Of a stretch of DNA of 64,000 nucleotides, positions 16,610-24,483 are shown one piece after another. Position numbers and translations under genes: made by a program. The notes beneath the pieces are model-generated. The model worked only from the letters and a program-made list of their open reading frames with translations, did not search any database and was not told the origin of the DNA. Source of the DNA: DAOPZJ01 sp964587625 (GTDB lineage Bacteria; Bacillota; Clostridia; Oscillospirales; JAKOTC01). Each line of letters starts with the position of its first letter. Position 1 is the first letter of the stretch. The stretch spans positions 1 to 64,000 of the forward strand of contig CAZPLU010000006.1 of the NCBI GenBank assembly GCA_964587625.1. Direction: 5' to 3'.

Positions 16610-18103
16610 TCATTTTTCAATATACCGCGCCGCTTGATACTGCGAAATATCCGCGCCCGACTGCGCCGCGATGTAGTCCAACGCGGTTTGAAAATAGGTC
16701 TCGGTTGAAAACTCAATCGGCGTCGGGATGATGTAGTGTTTTTCATATAACAAATCGTTCCAGCTGCTTTGAAAATCCCAGTCGTCATCCTCGTCAACCA
16801 CAAGATAATCCAAGCCCCAATACATAACTTTTCCATCCAGCATTTCCGCAAATTGAAAGGATCCCTGACAACCGACATACCGTTTGACCCCGTCCAGGAT
16901 TTTTACCGGTTCAAAAAACTCCGCCGCGTTTTTCATCAATAATTGGCTTAAAGCCGCAAGCCCGAAGTTATCCGCGTTCGGCAATGTCCCGTTTCCGAGT
17001 TCGCCGTAAGCGTTTGTCCCCCAAGCCCACAGCGAATCATCCTCTTTGATTGCCAAACAAGCCGTATTGAAATTCCCGCTGTAAACCACTTCTTTCACGC
17101 CGCTCATAATGAAAACCGGCGTTGTATGCGCCGAATGGGATTTATCGGAAAACATGGTCTTCTCTCCGCCCTGTAAAAACAAATCGCAGTCGTTGCAACC
17201 CCACCCGTAAAGGTCGCCGCTTTCGGTGACCGCGTAAACCGCGCGCCAACGGCTGTAATAAACATTTTTCACGTGATCCATTACCTTGTACGGCTCCGAG
17301 ACCAAGCAATCGTTCGTGCCGATATTCAAATCCCCATGCTCTCCGTTGCCGCACTGTCCGAATTCGTTGTTGCCCAAACTCCAGAGCGACCCGTCTCCTT
17401 TCAAAAGAAAAACCGTCCCGCTCGCCAAATATCCCGTAAACATCCGTGTCACGCCCTCGGCGATTTTATTTTTTTTTGTAAGCTCTCCGTAATAAAATGT
17501 GTAAACCCACACGGTTCCGTCTTCTTTTAAACCGATAAACCCGCCGCTGTCAGATAAAACTGCCGATTCTAAATCCGTTATACCCGTATCTAGTAATGTG
17601 TCTCCCGTCTCATAATCTTTTGCGTTCGCGGGATTGTCTAATAATTGATAGGAATAAAGATCACCCGTGGATGTGATATAAAGATGCTCAAATATATAGG
17701 AAACATCCTCCCGCACAACCTTTGGCGTCGTCGCCTTTTTGTCCGCGCGGAAACCCCATTCCACCATCTTATGATCCCATGTGACCGCCCTCGTCATATA
17801 AAGAGTTTTAATATTCGAATAAATTTCCGTCGGGACATTGTTATATAATACGTCGCCCTGCCCCAACGAAGAAATATTCGCCAAAGAACCGGAGGTGCTA
17901 TTGGAACTCTCGCCACCCAAATAATTGTCAAATCCCCAGGTGTATAAACGGCCGTTTTGATCGACAAAGCTTTTAACTGAACGGGTATTTCCTGTGATCG
18001 GTATTTTAAATTCTTTGCCCTTTGCAATTTTATCCTGGCTTTGACATCCCATTGAAAATATTATAAATGCGAACAACAGTAATGACATCTTCCTTTTTAA
18101 CAT
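16610..18103 (-). CDS. RCC1-repeat lipoprotein 7
   Basis: A 497-residue lipoprotein with lipobox FSMGC (Cys20). The ATG at 18103 is preferred over an in-frame TTG three codons upstream because AAGGA lies 9 bases before it. Blade motifs include LYTWGFDNYLGG, LWSLGNNEFGQCGNGEHG, LYGWGCNDCDLFL, LWAWGTNAYGELGNG and VMYWGLDY. The block 16881-17107 looks identical at DNA level to 19013-19239 in paralogue 8, although flanking blades differ. It follows secreted-protein gene D. Confidence 0.85.
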   Translation of the reverse strand: MLKRKMSLLLFAFIIFSMGCQSQDKIAKGKEFKIPITGNTRSVKSFVDQNGRLYTWGFDNYLGGESSNSTSGSLANISSLGQGDVLYNNVPTEIYSNIKTLYMTRAVTWDHKMVEWGFRADKKATTPKVVREDVSYIFEHLYITSTGDLYSYQLLDNPANAKDYETGDTLLDTGITDLESAVLSDSGGFIGLKEDGTVWVYTFYYGELTKKNKIAEGVTRMFTGYLASGTVFLLKGDGSLWSLGNNEFGQCGNGEHGDLNIGTNDCLVSEPYKVMDHVKNVYYSRWRAVYAVTESGDLYGWGCNDCDLFLQGGEKTMFSDKSHSAHTTPVFIMSGVKEVVYSGNFNTACLAIKEDDSLWAWGTNAYGELGNGTLPNADNFGLAALSQLLMKNAAEFFEPVKILDGVKRYVGCQGSFQFAEMLDGKVMYWGLDYLVVDEDDDWDFQSSWNDLLYEKHYIIPTPIEFSTETYFQTALDYIAAQSGADISQYQAARYIEK

Positions 18104-18165
18104 TATAACCAATCCTTTCTTACTTTAAAAATAGCGCTTGGATTTTTTCATTTTTTATATCCGAG

Positions 18166-18195
18166 GATTCGGTGCAGGTTTCCCCGCACCGGATC
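18166..18195 (-). other. intercistronic hairpin, imperfect
   Basis: CGGTGC pairs with GCACCG around a ten-base interior that can extend by two G-C pairs. It lies between secreted-protein gene D and RCC1 gene 7, the same place as the stronger hairpins of the other modules. Confidence 0.5.
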
Positions 18196-18235
18196 CCCGA
18201 CTTTTTGCAATGACGATTTTTAAATGAATAGGTCT

Positions 18236-18574
18236 TCAACAATGGCAATAAATATCGAAACTGGTTACGTCGTGATCAAAAGCTTGCTGTTCGGTTAAGC
18301 CGCTGACATAAATGAAAGCACGCGCTAAGGTGCCGCCGGGATCGCCGTAACCCCAACTTTTTCCGGCGGTAGTTTCCAAACGGCATGAGAATGGCGAATC
18401 GTCGCAGTATGACCATTCGTCAGCGGCATACACCCATTTTCCGTCGGGTTGTTGGTATTCGTCCTGATTGTAATCTCCGTCAAGCGTACATGCGCTTACG
18501 GGAATGACCGCGAATGACGCCACCAGGACAACCGCGAACAGGACGACAAGCAGTTTTTGAAATTTCTTCACCAT
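18236..18574 (-). CDS. small secreted protein D
   Basis: A 112-residue Sec-exported protein; signal peptide MVKKFQKLLVVLFAVVLVAS with cleavage likely after VSA (~28), leaving a mature N-terminus beginning CTLDGDYNQDE. The motif WSYCDDSPFSCRLETTAG is the family Cys-DSP-Cys signature and the protein ends DIYCHC. It is most like protein E. AAGGAGG precedes the start. It sits between RCC1 genes 8 and 7, with no promoter seen upstream, so it is probably an internal gene of the E-8-D-7 operon. Confidence 0.75.
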   Translation of the reverse strand: MVKKFQKLLVVLFAVVLVASFAVIPVSACTLDGDYNQDEYQQPDGKWVYAADEWSYCDDSPFSCRLETTAGKSWGYGDPGGTLARAFIYVSGLTEQQAFDHDVTSFDIYCHC

Positions 18575-18599
18575 TTGTCATTCCTCCTTGAAATGGCTG

Positions 18600-18710
18600 C
18601 GTGCGGCACAATCCGCTTGCACCGCACTTGTTCCGGCAGGTGGATTTTTCCCGAGCGCCTGATGACCCTGTTGCCAAAACGAATGTTTAGCGAAAAACAC
18701 CGTTTCGCAA
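18600..18710 (-). ncRNA. structured leader RNA of secreted protein D (shortened)
   Basis: This internal copy keeps the hairpin CGTTTTGGC..GTCATCAGGCG and a start-proximal stem GTGCGG (18601-18606) with CCGCAC (18622-18627). The outer CCGGGG arm is missing, and no leader ORF precedes it. Confidence 0.45.
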
Positions 18711-18741
18711 TTAAACCGTCACAAAAATTCAAACAAACCGT

Positions 18742-20250
18742 TTATTCATTGATATACCGCGCCGCCTGATACTGCGAGATATCCGCGCCCGATTGCGCCG
18801 CGATATACTCCAGCGCGGTCTGAAAGTATGTATCCACCGAAAACTCAATCGGCGTCGGGATGATGTAGTGTTTTTCATATAATAAATCGTTCCAGCTGCT
18901 TTGAAAATCCCAGTCGTCTGCCTCGTCCGTTACAATGTAATCCAACCCCCAATACATGATTCTGCCGTCCGACATCTCCGCGAATTGGAGATAATCTTGA
19001 CAACCTGCATACCGTTTGACCCCGTCCAGGATTTTTACCGGTTCAAAAAACTCCGCCGCGTTTTTCATCAATAATTGGCTTAAAGCCGCAAGCCCGAAGT
19101 TATCCGCGTTCGGCAATGTCCCGTTTCCGAGTTCGCCGTAAGCGTTTGTCCCCCAAGCCCACAGCGAATCATCCTCTTTGATTGCCAAACAAGCCGTATT
19201 GAAATTCCCGCTGTAAACCACTTCTTTCACGCCGCTCATGATAAAAACCGGCGTTGTATGAACCGAATGCTCCGGCCCCGAATACATCGTCTTTTCCCCG
19301 TCTTGCAAAAACAGATCGCAGTCGTTGCAGCCCCAGCCGTAAAGATCGCCGTTTTCGGTGACCGCGTAAACCGCGCGCCAACGGCTGTAATACACGTGTT
19401 TCACATTATCCATTACCTTGTATGGCTCCGAAACTACGCAATCAATCGTGCTGAGGTTCAAATCCCCGTGTTCTCCGTTTCCGCACTGTCCGAATTCGTT
19501 GTTGCCGAAGCTCCACAACGAACCGTCTTCTTTTAAGAAAAAATCCGTTCCGCTCGCTAGATATCCCTTGAACATCCGGGTCGCGCCCGTAAAGATTTTA
19601 AACTTTCTTGTTAAATTGAGGGCATTATCGAATAGATATCCCCAAATGGTACCGTCCTTTTTTAAACCGATGGTGCAACTACTGTTATTTCCGGTTCCGT
19701 ATGCCGTTATTGCCAAATCAACCAAACCGGCATCAATCAGGGTGTCCCCGGTTTCATAATCTTTTTCGATCACAGGTTCGTCTAATATTTTAAATGAATA
19801 AAGCTCGCCGGACGACGTGATATAGCAAGAATTAAAAATAAATGAAACATCCTCCCTCACCATTTTTGGCGTCGTCGCCTTTTTGTCCGCCCGGAACCCC
19901 CATTCCACCATTTTATGATCCCAAGTAATTGCCCTGGTTCCTTCTAACATTTTAACATTGGGATAAATCGATTTCGGAATGTTGTTATATAAAATATTAC
20001 TTCCCTGTCCTAGAGAAGAGGTGTCTTTTATGAAACCCGACTGATTGGCGGAACTCTCTTCGTTTAAGTATAAATCAAGTCCCCAAGTATAAAGTTTTCC
20101 GTTTTTATCAACAAAACATTTTACCGACCGACTGTGATAAACAATCGGCAATTGAAATTTTTTTTCTTCCGCAACAACGGCTTTCGATTTCCCGCAGCCG
20201 ATTGTTAAGGCAAGTAGTAGCAACAAAGAAATTTCAAATATTCGTTTCAT
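18742..20250 (-). CDS. RCC1-repeat lipoprotein 8
   Basis: A 502-residue lipoprotein, signal peptide ending LTIGC (Cys19), with GAGAGGGG upstream of the start. RCC1 motifs: LYTWGLDLYL, IWGYLF, LWSFGNNEFGQCGNGEHG, LYGWGCNDCDLFL, LWAWGTNAYGELGNG and IMYWGLDY. It is the closest relative of paralogue 7, with a shared identical 227-base block. The tail YIIPTPIEFSVDTYFQTAL/SQYQAARY is intact. It follows secreted-protein gene E and a 12-bp hairpin. Confidence 0.85.
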   Translation of the reverse strand: MKRIFEISLLLLLALTIGCGKSKAVVAEEKKFQLPIVYHSRSVKCFVDKNGKLYTWGLDLYLNEESSANQSGFIKDTSSLGQGSNILYNNIPKSIYPNVKMLEGTRAITWDHKMVEWGFRADKKATTPKMVREDVSFIFNSCYITSSGELYSFKILDEPVIEKDYETGDTLIDAGLVDLAITAYGTGNNSSCTIGLKKDGTIWGYLFDNALNLTRKFKIFTGATRMFKGYLASGTDFFLKEDGSLWSFGNNEFGQCGNGEHGDLNLSTIDCVVSEPYKVMDNVKHVYYSRWRAVYAVTENGDLYGWGCNDCDLFLQDGEKTMYSGPEHSVHTTPVFIMSGVKEVVYSGNFNTACLAIKEDDSLWAWGTNAYGELGNGTLPNADNFGLAALSQLLMKNAAEFFEPVKILDGVKRYAGCQDYLQFAEMSDGRIMYWGLDYIVTDEADDWDFQSSWNDLLYEKHYIIPTPIEFSVDTYFQTALEYIAAQSGADISQYQAARYINE

Positions 20251-20276
20251 TTTTTCCCCTCTCGCAAATTTCCGAA

Positions 20277-20305
20277 AAGCCGGCGCGGAGAACCCGCGCC
20301 GGCTT
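20277..20305 (-). other. intercistronic hairpin
   Basis: A perfect 12-bp stem AAGCCGGCGCGG/CCGCGCCGGCTT, loop of five bases, just downstream of secreted-protein gene E and followed by TTTT on the minus strand. Its arms are the same as those at 12195-12223. Confidence 0.7.
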
Positions 20306-20313
20306 GATTTCGG

Positions 20314-20661
20314 TTAGCAGTGACAGCCGTATCCTGCGTCGATTATGTCATGCGCTACTGCTTCCCAATAATCCAGACCGCTCACATAAACAGACGCGCG
20401 CGCCGTACCGCCGCCCATTCCGGGATCTCCCCCGGCCCAATCGTAACCCGCGGTGGTGTTCAAATAACACCAATAAGGTGAATCTGAGCAATATGCCCAC
20501 GCTTCTGCGCCATATGCCCATATATCATTACCTTGGTAAAATTCATCATCGGAATAATCGCCCTCAAGCGGACACGCACTCGTCGGAATGACGGCGATTG
20601 ATGCCACGATGGCGACCGCGAACAGGATGACCAAAAATTTTCGAATCCTTTTAAACAACAT
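20314..20661 (-). CDS. small secreted protein E
   Basis: A 115-residue protein with signal peptide MLFKRIRKFLVILFAVAIVA and cleavage likely after TSA (~29), giving a mature N-terminus CPLEGDYSDDEFY. The central motif WAYCSDSPYWCYLNTTAG and the ending YGCHC define the family with proteins C and D. An AGGAGG site precedes the start. It is the first gene after the promoter at 21055-21083 apart from the possible leader ORF, and probably is cotranscribed with RCC1 genes 8 and 7. Function unknown. Confidence 0.75.
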   Translation of the reverse strand: MLFKRIRKFLVILFAVAIVASIAVIPTSACPLEGDYSDDEFYQGNDIWAYGAEAWAYCSDSPYWCYLNTTAGYDWAGGDPGMGGGTARASVYVSGLDYWEAVAHDIIDAGYGCHC

Positions 20662-20679
20662 TTTAATACCTCCTGTATC

Positions 20680-20798
20680 GGCGCTATGCGGTATGGTTGA
20701 TACCGCATATTAATGGACAGGTGGATTTGTCCCCGGAGCGCTTGATGACCCTGATGTCAAAGCAAGTGTTTAGCGAAAGACACCCGCCGCGCCCCGGG
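20680..20798 (-). ncRNA. structured leader RNA of secreted protein E
   Basis: It contains the outer pairing CCGGGG with CTCCGG, the stem GCGGGTGT with ACACTTGC, the hairpin TGCTTTGAC..GTCATCAAGCG, and a perfect 9-bp start-proximal stem ATGCGGTAT (20686-20694) with ATACCGCAT (20700-20708). Confidence 0.6.
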
Positions 20799-20948
20799 TC
20801 AATTTTCCAAGATCAACACTTCCCTCACCGGTTTGTTGGATCGATGAAGCCGACGGGCGGTATGCCGCTTGTTCTTCTCCGATACATCATTGAATCTATC
20901 GGCGGTTCCGGTTTGGCCAAAACCGTTTCCGGCGAAAACCAAACGCAT
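20799..20948 (-). CDS. possible 49-residue leader ORF, second copy
   Basis: Open in the same frame as 6275-6424, with the same start MRLVFAGNGFGQTGT and the same end VREVLILEN. No clear ribosome site is present. Base differences between the copies include both silent and amino-acid-changing ones, so coding status is unresolved. Confidence 0.25.
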   Translation of the reverse strand: MRLVFAGNGFGQTGTADRFNDVSEKNKRHTARRLHRSNKPVREVLILEN

Positions 20949-21054
20949 CCGGAAAAACATCCGTTCCCATGTTTTATTTTCAAGCGATCGCTTTGATTTT
21001 TCCTTTCTTTTCGGAAATTTTCTCCGGCATCCGTAGATTCTCTCTGTTGGTATT

Positions 21055-21083
21055 ATTTTACACCGTCCCATATCCCATGTCAA
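21055..21083 (-). promoter_or_regulatory. sigma-A promoter for the E-8-D-7 module
   Basis: Minus strand TTGACA, 17 bases, TAAAAT, about 400 bases upstream of secreted-protein gene E. This leaves room for a long leader with the small ORF and the structured RNA. Confidence 0.65.
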
Positions 21084-21131
21084 GCGTCCAGATAGCAAAA
21101 TATTCCACAATAAAATCGACATCTGTTTGTC

Positions 21132-21159
21132 ACATTTTTCCGTTCAACATTTTTTCGTG
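21132..21159. promoter_or_regulatory. tandem direct repeat, second copy
   Basis: ACATTTTTCCGTT and ACATTTTTTCGTG, spaced as at 6720. About 75 bases around the pair are nearly identical to the 6.7-kb copy, whereas the promoter spacer has diverged. Confidence 0.4.
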
Positions 21160-21236
21160 ACCGAATCCTCACAAAAAACACAAAACCGCCGATTTATATC
21201 GTTTGCAGTGCTTTATTTTTCAAATTCCTTTCGGTT

Positions 21237-22646
21237 TTATTCCTTCCCGCGCAGCAGCATGTCGTATTCCACGACCGAAATTTTAATCAGCGGGAACGCC
21301 AGCGCGATCAGCGAGACCACGGCGCTCACCCCGATTGCGCAGGCGGCGGCGAACGGGCTGATTCGGGAGACCTGCACGCCGAAGATGCCCATTTGATTGT
21401 ATGTAAACACTCCGCCGCCGAACAACAGCGCGCACAAAAACGCCCCGATGTTCGAAATCAACAGGATGACGAACACCTCGAACGCCATAAACCATTTGAT
21501 GTGCGCCACCGTGCCGCCCGAAATCAAATGAACGGCATAGGTCTTGAACGAAGCCATCAGCTTGTTCGCCAGATTCAGCGACAAGCACAGCGTCGAGCTG
21601 GCTAAAATCAACACCGACGCCAGCAGCAGCAAATCAAAATAATCGTCTGCGCTCTGCCTAAAAGTGTCGCTGATCATCATGACGCGGCGCGGCGTCGAAG
21701 CGAAAGTTGAAAATCCGGTTTGCCGCAGATATTTTTCAATCGGATTTGGCACTTCCTTGGTAAAGACAACCCCCTCGCAGTTAAATTCCAATTGCAGGAT
21801 GTGTGCCGATCTCGCTCTTTTTTCAGATAGCGTTAACGAGGAATACTCCGGCGAGTTCGGGTCGGCATCCTGCGGTATCTCCATACCGGTACAATCCAAA
21901 AAGGGAACCAATACATAGGTGTCGAGCGAGACAATGATTTCTAAATCCTTGGCGTCGGGCGGTAAAATCGAGAGACCCGGTTCCAAAAAGCCCACGATTT
22001 GATAATCCTGCGCATAATCGCGGGCTATATATTCCGCGCCGTGTAAAATATCGCCTACTTTATAAAACTCATGCCATGCCCACCCGCAGACGATCGGAAT
22101 GACCTCGACATCATAATCGGAATGGTCGAAATCGGAAAAGTCCGTCCCGACCGCGACCTTGAGCTTGAACCGGTCAAAAACCCGCCCGTCAATCGAATAG
22201 GCCTGCGCTCTGGACAAGAATTTCCCGTTGCTCTCAATATATAAATAATCGCGCGCGGCGTTAAAATCCCGATACTCGTCAAGGCAGTTGTCCCCCGCTT
22301 TTACATCATAAAGGTGCAAGCCGTTATTCCCCATGTTCGAAAAATGTAAAAAACCGAATTCCGGCGCGTTGTTAATCGCCCGAAAATAGTTACGGAGTTC
22401 CTCAATCTGCTCATTTGTAAAGTCGAACGGATTCCCCTCAAGATTGACCGGTCCTCTGACAAAAAACCGGTATTCGTCCTCGGGATACGCCGAATAAAAG
22501 TCGTCCACGCGCTCCTCGTTGTGCTCGGCGTATCCCATTACGCCGATGATCAAAAACAGGCCGACCACCATCATCGCGATGATCAGCGCGGAGAGGAGCT
22601 TTCGGCGCGCCAGCCCGTGAAACGCCTGCTCCAAAATGATTTTCAT
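21237..22646 (-). CDS. FtsX-type permease, paralogue 3
   Basis: A 469-residue permease of the same plan as paralogues 1 and 2. The start at 22646 is chosen because AAAGGAAAAC precedes it and the MKIILEQAFHG beginning is shared; an upstream in-frame ATG adds 11 unrelated residues. The membrane segments are almost identical to paralogue 2, and the exposed domain differs. It is downstream of RCC1 genes 10 and 9 rather than of a lipoprotein gene. Confidence 0.75.
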   Translation of the reverse strand: MKIILEQAFHGLARRKLLSALIIAMMVVGLFLIIGVMGYAEHNEERVDDFYSAYPEDEYRFFVRGPVNLEGNPFDFTNEQIEELRNYFRAINNAPEFGFLHFSNMGNNGLHLYDVKAGDNCLDEYRDFNAARDYLYIESNGKFLSRAQAYSIDGRVFDRFKLKVAVGTDFSDFDHSDYDVEVIPIVCGWAWHEFYKVGDILHGAEYIARDYAQDYQIVGFLEPGLSILPPDAKDLEIIVSLDTYVLVPFLDCTGMEIPQDADPNSPEYSSLTLSEKRARSAHILQLEFNCEGVVFTKEVPNPIEKYLRQTGFSTFASTPRRVMMISDTFRQSADDYFDLLLLASVLILASSTLCLSLNLANKLMASFKTYAVHLISGGTVAHIKWFMAFEVFVILLISNIGAFLCALLFGGGVFTYNQMGIFGVQVSRISPFAAACAIGVSAVVSLIALAFPLIKISVVEYDMLLRGKE

Positions 22647-22679
22647 GTTCTTGTTTTCCTTTCTTGATATACCGGTCAC

Positions 22680-22923
22680 CCTGAGCGAAACGGAAATCTC
22701 GGGCTAACGGAACTTGGAAAATGGTAGACGAGGAGCGGGATTGTAGGGAAGGGTCTTGACCCTTCCGAGCGGGCAAACCGCCCGCGCAAGGTGAGAATCG
22801 GAAATCGGCAGATATGGGAACGGAAAATCTTCCTCGTAGGGGCGGCACTCCGTGGCCGTCCGCGCGAATGGCGGTTTGAAAAAATAATTGGAAATTAAGT
22901 AGGGAACGGTCTCGAATCGCCTC
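22680..22923. repeat. intergenic palindromes between RCC1 gene 9 and permease 3
   Basis: No gene is seen here. The stretch contains GGAAGGGTC-TT-GACCCTTCC (22747-22766) and GCGGGC-N5-GCCCGC (22769-22785), and is followed by TAGGGGCGGCACTCCGTGG. Similar GGGCGGG/GCCCGC palindromes occur near 59300-59345, suggesting a dispersed repeat. Confidence 0.5.
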
Positions 22924-24405
22924 TTACTGATCTTTATACCTCGCCGCTTCATACTGCGCAACATCGATCCCCTCCCGCGCCGCGATATAGTCCAGCGCGG
23001 TTTGAAAGTATGTGTCAATCGAAAACTCGATCGGCGTCGGGATGATATAGTGCTTTTGATATATAAAAATGGTGTTCCCTTCAAGATCGCTTTTTTCGAG
23101 TTTCGTATCCCAATCATCATCCTCGTCTGCATGAATTTCCCCGTAACCCCAATACCAGACGCTTCCGTCTGTTTTCTGCGCAAAATGCAGTCCGGTGGTT
23201 CCGGTCAATATACGCCTGACATCCTCCATAATCTGCGACGGCTGGCTGAAAAGCGCTTCATCGGTTTGATATAACCGCAACATAAAATTTTCCGAACTCA
23301 GGTCGCCCCCGTAATGAACGCCGTTTCCCAAAGCCCCCTTATCCGAATACCCCCATGTCCAAAGCGTATCGTCGGTTTTCAATACAAAAATTCCGCCGTC
23401 ACCGTAGTTTATCTGTTTAACATCCTCCATCACCAAAACAGGAGTTGTAAAATATTCGGGATAATCTTTTTTGATCATCTGACTGTTCCCGCCGCTGAGA
23501 AACATATCATAGAGATTTCGTCCGCACGCATACAGTTTATTGTCCCCGGTTAAATAATATGTGGTCAAAGTACTCGCCCATGCGTCGATGACATTCTCCG
23601 CCAGTTTATACGGCTGCGTCACCACGCAATCTTGCGTCGATGTATCAAGGTCACCGTGTTCCCCGTTGCCGCATTGCCCGAACTCGTTGCCGCCGAATGT
23701 CCATAAAGTACCATCGTCTTTTAAAAACAACACCGCAGCATCACTCGCTAGACTAACGAACATTTTTTGAACACCGTCGATCAGTTTTTTGGGTTTTTCC
23801 ACGATTTTTGTCGTCATGCTGCTGGCCTGAAAAGCCCATACGCTGCCGTCGTTTTTTAACGCGAGCCATTTATATCCTATCGCGAAATCCCTAACATCGG
23901 TCATGACAAGCTCGCCGCTGTTTTCATATGTAGTTGACAACATGGTATTTTCGCTTTCCGGGATCGTATATAATTCCCCTTTTTGCGTCAGATATAACGC
24001 GATACCCGCCTTTGCCACGCCTTGTTTCGTGACCTGCGGCACGCACGGATCATTTTCCATCCGTTTACCCCATTCGATAATTTCACCGTTTCGGGTAAAT
24101 CCCCTGTTTCCCGAAAGAACATATGCCGTACCGGAATAAATTTTCGTCGGGACATTGTTATATAATACATTCACGCTCTGGCCGAGGGAACTCCCCGCAT
24201 AAAACGCCGTTCTTTCCCCGGCGTTGTGCGAATCATATCCCCAGGTATATAAATCGCCGTTTCCGTTGATATATGCCCAGTAATTCGAGGTCTTGCATAC
24301 TTCCGGCAGCTCCGGCTCATAAATTTCAATCTGTTGCTCATTGAAATGCGCACACCCCGTGAGTAAAAACAAACCAACCATTATGGCGATCAATGCTTTT
24401 TTCAC
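22924..24405 (-). CDS. RCC1-repeat lipoprotein 9
   Basis: A 493-residue lipoprotein starting with GTG at 24405, 7 bases behind GGAGGG; an in-frame TTG five codons upstream overlaps that site. The lipobox is LLTGC (Cys18). Blade motifs: LYTWGYDSHNAG, LWTFGGNEFGQCGNGEHG, LYACGRNLYD, LWTWGYSDKGALGNG and VWYWGYGE. The tail is REGIDVAQYEAARY. The gene follows RCC1 gene 10 by 62 bases, a gap that holds a copy of the conserved promoter element. Confidence 0.85.
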   Translation of the reverse strand: MKKALIAIMVGLFLLTGCAHFNEQQIEIYEPELPEVCKTSNYWAYINGNGDLYTWGYDSHNAGERTAFYAGSSLGQSVNVLYNNVPTKIYSGTAYVLSGNRGFTRNGEIIEWGKRMENDPCVPQVTKQGVAKAGIALYLTQKGELYTIPESENTMLSTTYENSGELVMTDVRDFAIGYKWLALKNDGSVWAFQASSMTTKIVEKPKKLIDGVQKMFVSLASDAAVLFLKDDGTLWTFGGNEFGQCGNGEHGDLDTSTQDCVVTQPYKLAENVIDAWASTLTTYYLTGDNKLYACGRNLYDMFLSGGNSQMIKKDYPEYFTTPVLVMEDVKQINYGDGGIFVLKTDDTLWTWGYSDKGALGNGVHYGGDLSSENFMLRLYQTDEALFSQPSQIMEDVRRILTGTTGLHFAQKTDGSVWYWGYGEIHADEDDDWDTKLEKSDLEGNTIFIYQKHYIIPTPIEFSIDTYFQTALDYIAAREGIDVAQYEAARYKDQ

Positions 24406-24445
24406 TGTAAAGCCCTCCAATAATAAATTCGGTTAACCGGTTTCT

Positions 24446-24483
24446 AACTATAACACAGTCGAGACCGTCATTCTTGGTCATCG
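24446..24483 (-). promoter_or_regulatory. conserved promoter/operator element, copy 4 (diverged)
   Basis: GACC-N9-GGTC followed by CGACTGTGTTATAGTT on the minus strand. It overlaps the last codons of RCC1 gene 10 and would allow separate expression of RCC1 gene 9 and permease 3. Confidence 0.45.
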
